From Croceimicrobium sp963974215 (GTDB lineage Bacteria > Bacteroidota > Bacteroidia > Flavobacteriales > Schleiferiaceae), in the NCBI GenBank assembly GCA_963974215.1, contig CAXBBL010000006.1, positions 62,001-126,000 of the forward strand: a stretch of 64,000 nucleotides of DNA. Direction: 5' to 3'. The notes beneath the pieces were generated by a model. The model was not told the origin of the DNA. It saw nothing but the letters and a program-made list of their open reading frames with translations, and did not search any database. Shown one piece after another: positions 35,082 to 43,434 of the stretch (its first letter is position 1; each line of letters begins with the position of its first letter). A program made the translations under genes and the position numbers.

Positions 35082-36149
35082 ATGAAAAAAATACTTTTGG
35101 CCCTTTGCACTTTAGTTGCTCTATTCAGTTGCGACAATGAAGTTGATATAAATGCTGAATACCAAGACTTGAGTATTATTTACGGAATGCTCAACCCTAA
35201 ACTAGATAGCAACTACGTGCGTGTGCAAAGAGGGTATTTAGGGACTGAACCTGCTTCCAGCTCTGTTGGACAGTCGGATTCCCTGTATTATGATACTGCT
35301 GATATTGACGTTTATATTAGAGAATATGCTAAGGATGCAACTACCTTTGACAAGGAGGCTCCATTAATTTATGACAATTCTATTCTACTAGATTCGGGAC
35401 TATATACCGGCGATGGTTATTATCTTTTTAGAGTTCCTAGCGCAATGGATATTCTTAATACGAAAGAATATGAAGTGGCAGTAATTCGTAAAGATGGCTC
35501 TGAAGCTAGCGCTAGAACAGGAATTGTAGGTGATATTGATATCTTAATTCCGCGTGCCACAGTAACAGCCAAAGTTTACAATGGCTTAATTGAGTTTAGG
35601 GTGAGACAAGATTTAACTGGCAACAGTCCCGATGCAACGGTGAAAATGACTGCCTATCAACCTATTATTCAGTTTCATTACAAAGAGGTAGACCTAAATA
35701 CCCGGATAGAGCAATTTAAAACAGCTACCATCACTTTACCATTGGTTGAGTCTATTTTCGATAATATAAACCTCACTTTTACGGGGACCGAATTAAACCA
35801 AGCCTTGGCAGAGCGTCTCGAGAAAAATCCAAATGTTATTCGTTTTTTCCAATCTTTAGATGTAGAAATTTATGGCGCATCGGAAGAACTAATGACCTTT
35901 ATAGAATTAAATAAACCAAGCACAGGGATTAACCAAAACCGTCCTGACTACAGCCAAGTAATAAATGGCAGCGGAATATTAAGCTCGCGTACCTTTTCAA
36001 AACGTGTCGGCGTAAGCTTACAAACGCAATTGTATAATCGCCTATTGGTCAGTCAAACTACTTGCGATTTGAACTTTGCGCGATTTGAAGCGGGTAATAT
36101 CAATGGTGACACCTGCTGGTGTGTAAACAATGAAAAAATCTGTTTTTAG
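35082..36149 (+). CDS. hypothetical lipoprotein (conserved in Bacteroidota)
   Basis: A 355-residue protein with a lipoprotein signal whose lipobox is ALFSC. The start of the mature part (NAEYQDLSIIYGMLNPKLDS) has the look of beta-rich surface or periplasmic lipoproteins seen in many Flavobacteriales. Further along are blocks YLFRVPSAMDILNTKEYEV and the C-terminal CDLNFARF. Two Cys near the end (CWCVN) may pair. I recall similar proteins but no named domain. It is a single gene with its own promoter and a strong terminator. Confidence 0.75.
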   Translation: MKKILLALCTLVALFSCDNEVDINAEYQDLSIIYGMLNPKLDSNYVRVQRGYLGTEPASSSVGQSDSLYYDTADIDVYIREYAKDATTFDKEAPLIYDNSILLDSGLYTGDGYYLFRVPSAMDILNTKEYEVAVIRKDGSEASARTGIVGDIDILIPRATVTAKVYNGLIEFRVRQDLTGNSPDATVKMTAYQPIIQFHYKEVDLNTRIEQFKTATITLPLVESIFDNINLTFTGTELNQALAERLEKNPNVIRFFQSLDVEIYGASEELMTFIELNKPSTGINQNRPDYSQVINGSGILSSRTFSKRVGVSLQTQLYNRLLVSQTTCDLNFARFEAGNINGDTCWCVNNEKICF

Positions 36150-36193
36150 CCTGACAGTGCGACAATATAACCGACAAAAAAAATAAACTAACT

Positions 36194-36224
36194 AAAATCC
36201 TGACAATACTGTCAGGATTTTTTG
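36194..36224 (+). terminator. intrinsic terminator after the lipoprotein gene
   Basis: A perfect 12-base stem (AAAATCCTGACA at 36194-36205; TGTCAGGATTTT at 36210-36221) closes a 4-base ATAC loop, with T-run to 36223. It lies 44 bases past the stop of the lipoprotein gene and separates it from dnaK. Confidence 0.88.
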
Positions 36225-36298
36225 TTCTAGACCTAGTGGCATACGGTTTGTCTTTTCAAGCGTGAAATTGAACTTACTAATTAAAATTCATATTAGCC

Positions 36299-38212
36299 AT
36301 GGGAAAAATCATTGGCATTGATTTAGGAACCACTAACTCTTGCGTTGCCGTAATGGAAGGTAATGAAGCGGTGGTAATTCCTAATAGCGAAGGAAAACGA
36401 ACTACACCATCTATGATTGCCTTTGTTGAAGGAGGCGAAAGAAAAGTTGGTGATCCAGCCAAAAGACAAGCGATTACAAATCCTCATAAAACCATTTATT
36501 CTATCAAGCGCTTCATGGGCTCTTCGTATAGCGAAATGACCAAAGAAGCAGGACGCGTACCTTACAAACTGATCAAAGGTGAGAACGATACTCCACGTGT
36601 AGATATCGACGGAAGAATGTACACGCCACAAGAACTTTCTGCTATGATTCTTCAAAAAATGAAGAAAACAGCCGAAGACTATTTAGGCGAAGAAGTAACC
36701 GAAGCAGTTATTACTGTACCCGCTTACTTTAACGATTCTCAGCGTCAAGCGACTAAAGAGGCAGGTGAAATTGCTGGTTTGATTGTAAGGCGTATTATCA
36801 ACGAACCAACCGCGGCTTCTTTAGCCTACGGAATTGATAAAAAAGGCGGCGATAAAAAAGTAGCCGTATTCGATTGCGGTGGTGGTACGCATGATGTGTC
36901 AGTTTTAGAATTAGGCGATGGCGTATTTGAAGTATTAGCTACCGATGGTGATACGCACTTAGGTGGTGATGACTTCGACCAAGAACTAATCGATTGGTTA
37001 GTGGCCGAGTTTAAAGCCGAAGAAGATTTGGATCTTAGTAAAGATGCCATGGCCTTACAGCGCTTAAAAGAAGCAGCTGAAAAAGCTAAAATTGAGCTTT
37101 CTTCTAGCAACGAAACTGAAATCAACTTACCTTACATTACTGCTACTGCTAGCGGTCCTAAGCACTTGGTTCGTAAGTTAAGCCGTTCTAAATTTGAGCA
37201 ATTAGTGCACGATTTAGTAGAACGTACTATCGCACCTTGTCGCACTGCTCTTAAAAATGCTGACTTAGATATTTCTGATATCGATGAAGTAATTTTAGTA
37301 GGTGGGTCTACACGTATCCCAGCGGTACAAGAAGCGGTTAAGAAATTCTTCAGTAAAGATCCTTCTAAAGGTGTAAACCCCGACGAAGTAGTAGCCTTAG
37401 GAGCTGCAATTCAAGGTGGTGTTTTATCTGGTGATGTGAAAGATGTACTCTTATTAGATGTTACTCCTTTATCATTAGGTATTGAAACTATGGGTGGTGT
37501 TATGACCAAACTTATTGAAGCGAATACCACTATTCCTACAAAAAAATCGGAAACCTTTTCTACGGCAAGTGATAACCAGCCCGCAGTAGATATCCACGTT
37601 TTACAAGGCGAGCGCCCAATGGCAAACGACAATAAAACTATCGGACGTTTCCAATTAACTGATATTCCTCCTGCGCCCCGTGGCACACCTCAAATTGAAG
37701 TGAGCTTTGACATTGACGCCAATGGTATCTTAAAAGTTTCGGCTAAAGATAAAGCCACTGGTAAAGAGCAAAGTATTAAAATTGAGGCGAGCTCAGGTTT
37801 AAGCAAGGAAGAAATTGATCGTATGAAGCAAGAAGCGGAAGCGAATGCTGATTCGGATCAAAAAGCCAAAGAGAAGGTTGAAAAACTTAATCAAGCGGAC
37901 AGTATGGTTTTCCAAACTGAAAAGCAGTTAAAGGAATTTGGCGATAAGATTTCTGATGACAAGAAAAAGCCCGTTGAAGAAGCTTTAGAAGAGCTTAAAA
38001 AAGTACATGCAGCACAAGATGTCGCTGGTATCGATGCGGCAATGGAAAAAATCAACGAAGCTTGGAAAAACGCTACAGAAGAAATGTACAAAGCTCCGCA
38101 AGAAGCTGGCGCTGATGGCGCTGCTGATCCTGGTGCACAAGCTTCAAATAACGACGGAGGTACAGATGATGTAACCGACGTAGAGTTTGAAGAAGTAGAC
38201 GATAAGAAATAA
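36299..38212 (+). CDS. dnaK: molecular chaperone DnaK (Hsp70)
   Basis: ATP-driven chaperone that folds nascent and stress-damaged proteins. The 637-residue protein starts GKIIGIDLGTTNSCV and has all Hsp70 blocks: NEPTAASLAYG, GGSTRIP, GIETMGGVMTKLI and the substrate-binding domain. It ends with an acidic tail (FEEVDDKK). The phosphate-loop block usually DLGGGTFD reads DCGGGTHD here (Cys193, His198). grpE and dnaJ are not adjacent. No CIRCE operator is seen in the 75 bases between the upstream terminator and the ATG. A terminator follows directly. Confidence 0.98.
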   Translation: MGKIIGIDLGTTNSCVAVMEGNEAVVIPNSEGKRTTPSMIAFVEGGERKVGDPAKRQAITNPHKTIYSIKRFMGSSYSEMTKEAGRVPYKLIKGENDTPRVDIDGRMYTPQELSAMILQKMKKTAEDYLGEEVTEAVITVPAYFNDSQRQATKEAGEIAGLIVRRIINEPTAASLAYGIDKKGGDKKVAVFDCGGGTHDVSVLELGDGVFEVLATDGDTHLGGDDFDQELIDWLVAEFKAEEDLDLSKDAMALQRLKEAAEKAKIELSSSNETEINLPYITATASGPKHLVRKLSRSKFEQLVHDLVERTIAPCRTALKNADLDISDIDEVILVGGSTRIPAVQEAVKKFFSKDPSKGVNPDEVVALGAAIQGGVLSGDVKDVLLLDVTPLSLGIETMGGVMTKLIEANTTIPTKKSETFSTASDNQPAVDIHVLQGERPMANDNKTIGRFQLTDIPPAPRGTPQIEVSFDIDANGILKVSAKDKATGKEQSIKIEASSGLSKEEIDRMKQEAEANADSDQKAKEKVEKLNQADSMVFQTEKQLKEFGDKISDDKKKPVEEALEELKKVHAAQDVAGIDAAMEKINEAWKNATEEMYKAPQEAGADGAADPGAQASNNDGGTDDVTDVEFEEVDDKK

Positions 38213-38228
38213 TAAATCGTAATAAATT

Positions 38229-38260
38229 AAGCCACCTCAAACAAGAGGTGGCTTTTTTTT
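38229..38260 (+). terminator. intrinsic terminator after dnaK
   Basis: A 10-base stem (AAGCCACCTC at 38229-38238; GAGGTGGCTT at 38245-38254) with a 6-base loop and a run of eight T. The next start codon is only 22 bases past the T-run, leaving little room for a separate tpx promoter. Confidence 0.9.
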
Positions 38261-38282
38261 GTTACATTAAAAAGAACTAAAC

Positions 38283-38786
38283 ATGGCAAAAATTACCCTC
38301 GGAGGAAATCCGATTAACACCAAAGGCGATTTACCCGCTATTGGCACACAAGCACCAAACTTTAAACTAGTTGACCAAGACCTAAAAGTTCAGGAGCTTA
38401 GTGATTACAAAGGGCAAAAAGTGGTACTTAACATTTTCCCTAGTGTAGATACAGGCGTATGTGCCAATTCTGTACGTACTTTTAATAAAGAAGCGTCGGA
38501 TTTAGAAAACGTGAGCATCTTAAATATAAGCCGCGACTTACCTTTTGCTTTCAAACGTTTCTGCGCGGCAGAAGGCATTGACAATGTGGTAAATCTTTCA
38601 GAATTCCGTGATACCAATTTTAGTGATGCCTACAATGTGATGATTCAAGATGGAGGCTTTGCTGGCTTACTATCGCGCGCCATCGTAATTGTTAACGAAG
38701 CGGGTGAAGTTATATACACCGAGCAAGTACCTGAAATTGGACAAGATCCTAACTTTGCTGACGCTCTGGAAAAACTGAAATCCTAA
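38283..38786 (+). CDS. tpx: thiol peroxidase Tpx (first copy)
   Basis: Atypical 2-Cys peroxiredoxin that reduces peroxides with thioredoxin. The 167-residue product has the Tpx block SVDTGVCANSV with the peroxidatic Cys, the resolving Cys in RFCAAEGI, and the conserved ISRDLPFAFKRF. Length is standard. It aligns without gaps to the second copy downstream; a hand count gives about 70% identity. It begins 22 bases after the dnaK terminator, so it may depend on read-through or on a promoter hidden in that region. A terminator follows. Confidence 0.95.
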   Translation: MAKITLGGNPINTKGDLPAIGTQAPNFKLVDQDLKVQELSDYKGQKVVLNIFPSVDTGVCANSVRTFNKEASDLENVSILNISRDLPFAFKRFCAAEGIDNVVNLSEFRDTNFSDAYNVMIQDGGFAGLLSRAIVIVNEAGEVIYTEQVPEIGQDPNFADALEKLKS

Positions 38787-38806
38787 ATCGAGATAGTAAA
38801 TATTAC

Positions 38807-38843
38807 AAAAGCCGTCCCGATTTAGTAATCGTGACGGCTTTTG
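38807..38843 (+). terminator. intrinsic terminator after first tpx
   Basis: A 10-base outer stem (AAAAGCCGTC at 38807-38816; GACGGCTTTT at 38833-38842) continues, after a mismatch, into CGATT/AATCG (38818-38822 with 38827-38831). The T-run is short, so some read-through to the second copy is possible. Confidence 0.75.
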
Positions 38844-38864
38844 TCTTTAAATCAAACCGGAAAA

Positions 38865-38894
38865 TGAAAGCCTAAAATGAATGTAAGGCTTTCA
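38865..38894 (+). promoter_or_regulatory. palindromic leader element before second tpx
   Basis: A perfect 9-base inverted repeat (TGAAAGCCT at 38865-38873; AGGCTTTCA at 38886-38894) spans 12 bases and ends 25 bases before the tpx start. There is no T-run, so it is unlikely to be a terminator; an operator or an mRNA leader hairpin are possible. Function is inferred from position only. Confidence 0.4.
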
Positions 38895-38919
38895 GAAATT
38901 TAAAGTTTATAATTATTTT

Positions 38920-39420
38920 ATGGCAACAATTACACTCGAAGGAGTTACAGTCCATACCTGTGGTCAATTGCCTAAGCTAGGTACTAAAGCACCTAATTTT
39001 AGTTTGGTTGATCAAGGTTTAACTACCCATAGTTTGAGTAACTATCTCGGTAAAAAAGTAGTCCTTAATGTTTTCCCAAGTGTAGATACAGGGATTTGTG
39101 CTCATTCTGTGAAAACCTTTAATCGTGAGGCTGCGCAGCTGGAAAATGTGGTGGTTTTAAATATCAGTCGTGATCTACCCTTTTCTTTCAAACGCTTTTG
39201 CGCGGCCGAAGACATTAAAAACGTTATTACCCTTTCTGAGTTTCGCGATTCAAATTTCAGTGACAATTACAATGTACTAATAATGGATGGCGACTTTGAA
39301 GGACTTATGTCGCGGGCCGTCGTGATCGTCGATGAAATAGGAATGGTAATCTACAGTGAGCAAGTACCTGAAATTGCGCAAGATCCGAATTTTGCCGCGG
39401 CCTTGAGTATGCTCAAATAA
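38920..39420 (+). CDS. tpx: thiol peroxidase Tpx (second copy)
   Basis: Second Tpx in tandem, 166 residues, with both redox cysteines kept: SVDTGICAHSV (peroxidatic) and RFCAAEDI (resolving). It also has an extra Cys near the N-terminus (HTCGQL) that the first copy lacks. Gapless alignment to the first copy marks a local duplication that has diverged. It has its own leader with a palindrome and ends in its own terminator, so it can be controlled apart from the first copy. Confidence 0.95.
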   Translation: MATITLEGVTVHTCGQLPKLGTKAPNFSLVDQGLTTHSLSNYLGKKVVLNVFPSVDTGICAHSVKTFNREAAQLENVVVLNISRDLPFSFKRFCAAEDIKNVITLSEFRDSNFSDNYNVLIMDGDFEGLMSRAVVIVDEIGMVIYSEQVPEIAQDPNFAAALSMLK

Positions 39421-39430
39421 ATGACATAAA

Positions 39431-39461
39431 AAAAGGGATGCTTGAAAAGCATCCCCTTTTT
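39431..39461. terminator. bidirectional intrinsic terminator after second tpx
   Basis: A 9-base stem (GGGATGCTT at 39435-39443; AAGCATCCC at 39447-39455) with a tight loop, A-run on the left and T-run on the right. It lies between tpx (+) and thioredoxin (-) and can serve both. Confidence 0.85.
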
Positions 39462-39483
39462 ATTACTCTATGTCTCTGCGAAA

Positions 39484-39798
39484 TTAGAACTTAGCCATTA
39501 GGCTTCTTAAATAATCTTCTTTGCTACTCGCGCTTCCATCTAAGAATTCACCATTCTTAAAAACTGCCAAATAAGGAAGGTTATCTACCTTACCCGCCTT
39601 ACGCGCTTCTGGGAATTTTTCAGCATCTACTTCTAAAAACACTATATCAGCGTTTTCCTCTTCATTGCTTACTCTTTTATACTTAGGAGCGAAAAGCTTA
39701 CAGTTTCCACACCAATCGGCGTAATATTTTACTACAACTTTCTCGTTGCTATTTAAGCTATCCTTAAACTCGCTATCATTTACATTTAGTACTGCCAT
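39484..39798 (-). CDS. thioredoxin family protein
   Basis: Small thioredoxin-fold oxidoreductase of 104 residues with active site YADWCGNCK, i.e. CGNC rather than the common CGPC. The cis-proline region reads NLPYLAVFKNG. The ATG at 39796-39798 is chosen since the only upstream in-frame start (TTG) lies within the promoter. It could be a reductant for the neighbouring peroxidases, but this is only suggested by location. It is a single gene with its own promoter and a shared terminator. Confidence 0.92.
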   Translation of the reverse strand: MAVLNVNDSEFKDSLNSNEKVVVKYYADWCGNCKLFAPKYKRVSNEEENADIVFLEVDAEKFPEARKAGKVDNLPYLAVFKNGEFLDGSASSKEDYLRSLMAKF

Positions 39799-39819
39799 GG
39801 TATTATTTTTTTTGAGATT

Positions 39820-39848
39820 CAAAGATAGTATTTAAAATAATTATCAAA
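39820..39848 (-). promoter_or_regulatory. promoter of the thioredoxin gene
   Basis: The minus strand reads TTTG (39848-39845), 17 bases, then TATCTTTG (39827-39820), a good match to the Bacteroidota consensus at both elements. The leader to the ATG at 39798 is about 15-20 bases. Confidence 0.65.
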
Positions 39849-39877
39849 TAAAAATTATGATAACAAAATACTATATA

Positions 39878-40768
39878 TCATCGATAATGCTCACGATAAA
39901 GGTAGCGCACAATACCATCAGCCAGACCTTTTTTGGGAACAATCATATTATTGCTTCCGGCCCAAGCCATGGCCGAAGTGTAAATTCTTAAGGCATGGGT
40001 AATTACATCCGTACGATCTGGGTTTAAATCGTAAACGATCATACGCTCATCGTTTTCCAAGGCCAGTAAGTCTTCTCTAATCTTCTGTAAATCTTGCAAA
40101 GTCATATACTCCCCTTTCAGCTTTTGGCTAAGCTTAAAAGTCCGGTTGATGTTACCACCTGAACCAACCATCAAGATATCTGAGAGGCCTTGGGTATGCT
40201 CTTTAATCCATTCTTCCATTTCTTGCCAGCGACTCTTTTTCACCAAGTCGTTCAATAAACGAATAGTCCCGATTTTAAAAGATTTACTAGCTACAATTAC
40301 CTTCTTATTAAAAAGGGTTAATTCGGTACTACCACCACCAACATCGATATATAAAAAGCTGCCATCAGAATGTACCACCGGACCTAGCATATCACTACTA
40401 AAGATCATGCGTGCCTCTTCTTTGCCGCTAATTAATTCGATATTAACACCAGTTTCCTGATAGATTTCTTCCACAACCTGTAGTCCATTTTTCGCTTCGC
40501 GTAAAGCAGAAGTGGCACAGGCACGATACTTCTCAACGCGGTGTACCTCCATAATTTTTCGATAGGCTAGCATGCCAGACAGTAAACGCTTGCGGTTTTT
40601 CGGGCCAATTTTTCCATCGCCAAAGGCATCTGGCCCAAGCCGTATCGGCAAGCGCGTTAAAGATGACTTCTTAAATATTACCTGGTCCTTCGTCTCTATT
40701 ACGTTGGAAACTAATAAACGCACTGAGTTAGAGCCAATATCAATTCCCGCTAGCTTATGTATCTCCAC
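39878..40768 (-). CDS. Ppx/GppA family exopolyphosphatase
   Basis: Predicted phosphatase that removes phosphate from polyphosphate ends or from pppGpp. The 296-residue protein is the short two-domain form. The ASKHA-fold motifs are AGIDIGSNSVRLLV at the N-terminus, CATSALREAKNG, and the phosphate loop FLYIDVGGGSTELTLF. Its start shares one base with the ppk1 stop (TAATG), which supports a polyphosphate role. GppA activity cannot be excluded. No C-terminal HD-like domain is present. Confidence 0.93.
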   Translation of the reverse strand: MEIHKLAGIDIGSNSVRLLVSNVIETKDQVIFKKSSLTRLPIRLGPDAFGDGKIGPKNRKRLLSGMLAYRKIMEVHRVEKYRACATSALREAKNGLQVVEEIYQETGVNIELISGKEEARMIFSSDMLGPVVHSDGSFLYIDVGGGSTELTLFNKKVIVASKSFKIGTIRLLNDLVKKSRWQEMEEWIKEHTQGLSDILMVGSGGNINRTFKLSQKLKGEYMTLQDLQKIREDLLALENDERMIVYDLNPDRTDVITHALRIYTSAMAWAGSNNMIVPKKGLADGIVRYLYREHYR

Positions 40769-42834
40769 TACCCTGATTTTAATTGCTTTTTCACATAATC
40801 GTGCATGGCATACTGCGAACGAATTTTGGGACCTTTTATCTCACGGTATTCGTTGTCTAATTTTTCATTATGCCAGCGTGACTTCACATTATCCTTCCAA
40901 ATTATATCAAAATGATCGCGCAATTGTCTCTTCACTTTATCATCGTACACAGGAGTGCAAACTTCCACGCGATAATCCAGGTTGCGCGTCATCCAATCCG
41001 CTGATCCTAAAAAGTAACGCGGTTTACCACCATTGGTGAAGATAAACAAACGAGAGTGTTCTAAATAGCGATCGAGAATTGAAATGGCCTCAATATTTTC
41101 ACTGACGCCTTTAACCCCCGGAATAAGCGAACAAATACCCCGAATAATCAACTTCATTTTAACACCGTAAGAACTAGCTTCATACAGTTTTTCAATTAGC
41201 TTCACATCCGATAAACTATTCAATTTCAACTGAATACCTGCGGGTCGACCTTTCTTGGAATTATCAATTTCCTTATCAATTAAAGCAATAAAAGCCTTGC
41301 GAGTATGATGGGGAGAAACAATGAGATGCTTGTAGCGCATCACTTTATAATTATTTCTTAAGAAATCGAATAACTTAACCGCATCTTTGGTAATATTAGG
41401 ATTAGCCGTTAATAAATGATAATCGGTATAAAACCTTGCGGTACTTTCATTAAAATTGCCCGTTCCGATTGAGGCATAATGACGAATTCCCTCTTCTTCT
41501 TCGCGAGTAATTAGTATTATTTTACTGTGAACCTTAAGCCCCTGTACCCCAAAAATTACGTTCACCCCTTCGGTTTGTAAGACTTCGGTCCAACCAATAT
41601 TATTCGCTTCATCAAAGCGAGCTTGTAACTCAATCACCACGGTTACTTCTACCCCATTTTTAGCAGCATTGACTAAAGCTGAAATGATGCGTGACTCGTC
41701 TGCCAAGCGATAGAGGGTAATTTCAATACTACGAACGCGTGGATCTAGGGCCGCTTCACGTAAAGTGCGAATAATATAACTGAAGTTATGATAGGGTAAA
41801 AAGAGCAGAACATCCCTCGTTTTTAGCACCTCTAAAATACTGCGATCTAAGTCTAAATCGGGATGATTATAAACGGGAAAGCGCTCAAACTCCAAATCGG
41901 GGTTACCCAAATCTGGAAATTTGATCAAGTCCTTTTTATTGTGATATCGTCCACCAGGTATAAGGCTATCAAAATTATCGAGGTCTATACGATCGATTAA
42001 AAAGTCAAGCACTTCCGGGTCAATTTGCTGGTCATAAACAAAACGCACGGGATCACCGATACGTCTCTTTTTGACCGAACGGGTCATTTTTTCTAAAAAG
42101 CCCTTAGACACATCATCATCAAGATCTAATTCCGCATCGCGGGTAATTTTAATGGTATGTGCTTCAATTTTTTCAATATTGAATATGAAAAGGATATAAT
42201 TGAGATTATAGCGAATCAGGTCCTCCAAATACATTAAGTACTGCTTGCCATAACGCGGCAATTGCACGAAACGACCTACGAGGTCACTAGGCACTTCTAT
42301 TAGAGCGATACGTGGCTTATCTGTTTCTCCTTTTAAGTACATCCGAATGGAGAGGTAAATGCTTTTATCGCGCAGTTCGGGCAAAGGAGCCTCGGGATCA
42401 ATCATCAAGGTAAAAACCGTAGGACTCACTTTATCCACGAAATATTTTCGCACAAAGTCCTGCTGCCCCGCCGTTAAATCCTTCTCGTTGACAAATTCTA
42501 TATCGTGCTGGGATAGCTCTTCCATCAGCATATCATTAATCTCTTGGCTACGCGCTTGGAGGTCTTTTACCTTTTCAGAGATTTCATGCAAAACATCACC
42601 GGGTACTCTTTGTCCCAAACGCAATTGTTTTTTACTGGTAATCTGCGCTAAGCGCTTCATACTAGCATATCGCACCCTAAAAAATTCATCCATATTACTG
42701 GAGTAAATTCCTAAAAAGCGTAGGCGTTCAATGATGGGATTACTTTCATCAAGGGCTTCTTGTAAAACCCTTTCATTAAAGGCTAACCACGATATATCGC
42801 GGGCAATAATATGCTGCTGTACAGTGCTTATCAC
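40768..42834 (-). CDS. ppk1: polyphosphate kinase 1
   Basis: Makes inorganic polyphosphate from ATP at the membrane. The 688-residue protein begins with the N-terminal block RDISWLAFNERVLQEA. The phosphorylated His lies in LKVHSKIILI, followed by GTGNFNESTARFYTDYHL; the second HKD-like block is EHSRLFIFTNGG with GSADWMTRNLDYRVEV. Length is standard. It overlaps the SixA-like gene by 4 bases (ATGA) and ppx by one base, so phosphatase, kinase and exopolyphosphatase are made together. Confidence 0.97.
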   Translation of the reverse strand: MISTVQQHIIARDISWLAFNERVLQEALDESNPIIERLRFLGIYSSNMDEFFRVRYASMKRLAQITSKKQLRLGQRVPGDVLHEISEKVKDLQARSQEINDMLMEELSQHDIEFVNEKDLTAGQQDFVRKYFVDKVSPTVFTLMIDPEAPLPELRDKSIYLSIRMYLKGETDKPRIALIEVPSDLVGRFVQLPRYGKQYLMYLEDLIRYNLNYILFIFNIEKIEAHTIKITRDAELDLDDDVSKGFLEKMTRSVKKRRIGDPVRFVYDQQIDPEVLDFLIDRIDLDNFDSLIPGGRYHNKKDLIKFPDLGNPDLEFERFPVYNHPDLDLDRSILEVLKTRDVLLFLPYHNFSYIIRTLREAALDPRVRSIEITLYRLADESRIISALVNAAKNGVEVTVVIELQARFDEANNIGWTEVLQTEGVNVIFGVQGLKVHSKIILITREEEEGIRHYASIGTGNFNESTARFYTDYHLLTANPNITKDAVKLFDFLRNNYKVMRYKHLIVSPHHTRKAFIALIDKEIDNSKKGRPAGIQLKLNSLSDVKLIEKLYEASSYGVKMKLIIRGICSLIPGVKGVSENIEAISILDRYLEHSRLFIFTNGGKPRYFLGSADWMTRNLDYRVEVCTPVYDDKVKRQLRDHFDIIWKDNVKSRWHNEKLDNEYREIKGPKIRSQYAMHDYVKKQLKSG

Positions 42835-43328
42835 TTCTTAATTCTACGTTTAGGGAAGTCGAAAAATAGTAGTTCTGCCTCTGTTTCAAGGTCGGTCCAA
42901 TACTCTACATCGAACTTTAAGCAGGCAACGCCGGTCGTAGGAACATTGTCAATGATATGATCGATACAATGATTTACAAAGGTGGTTATGGTCGGATTAT
43001 GACCAAAAAGGAAAACGGAATTATACTTATCCTTTAATTTACGAATGGTCTTAAATAAATCCTTAACCTCAGCCTCGTAAATCGCCTCCTTTAATTTGAT
43101 ATCTCCGTAAGGATAATGCAGGTTTTTTGCGAATATTAAAGCCGTATGTAAGGCTCTGGTAGCGGGACTAGAAACTATTAAATCAGGCGTGAAACCCTGT
43201 TGTTCCATCCACTGCGAAGTATTGTGTGCATCGCGAATTCCACTGCCTTTCAGGGGCCGATCGAAATCGTCAACACCTTCCTCTAACCAAGATGACTTGG
43301 CATGTCTAATCAGATAAAGCTTTTTCAT
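42831..43328 (-). CDS. SixA-like histidine phosphatase
   Basis: Phosphatase of the histidine acid phosphatase superfamily, 165 residues. The catalytic motif is LIRHAKSSW at the N-terminus (RHG-type His9), and the second catalytic His is in VFLFGHNPTITTF. SixA in E. coli acts on phosphohistidine proteins; the substrate here is unknown. It is the first gene of the SixA-ppk1-ppx unit and overlaps ppk1 by 4 bases. Since Ppk1 works through a phosphohistidine, an action on it is conceivable but not shown. Confidence 0.9.
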   Translation of the reverse strand: MKKLYLIRHAKSSWLEEGVDDFDRPLKGSGIRDAHNTSQWMEQQGFTPDLIVSSPATRALHTALIFAKNLHYPYGDIKLKEAIYEAEVKDLFKTIRKLKDKYNSVFLFGHNPTITTFVNHCIDHIIDNVPTTGVACLKFDVEYWTDLETEAELLFFDFPKRRIKK

Positions 43329-43434
43329 AGCCTCCTGTAAATTTTAGGGATGGAAATTAGCTAAAACAAAGGAGTTAACGAAGGATCGACGAAATAATTA
43401 ATCTAGATTTAATTTGAGAAAAACAGGACGTTGA

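Noticed and set aside
36225..36298. CIRCE operator or sigma-32-type promoter before dnaK
   Set aside because: No TTAGCACTC/GAGTGCTAA repeat; TACGGTTTG has three rather than two spacer bases and is not a clean -7 element.
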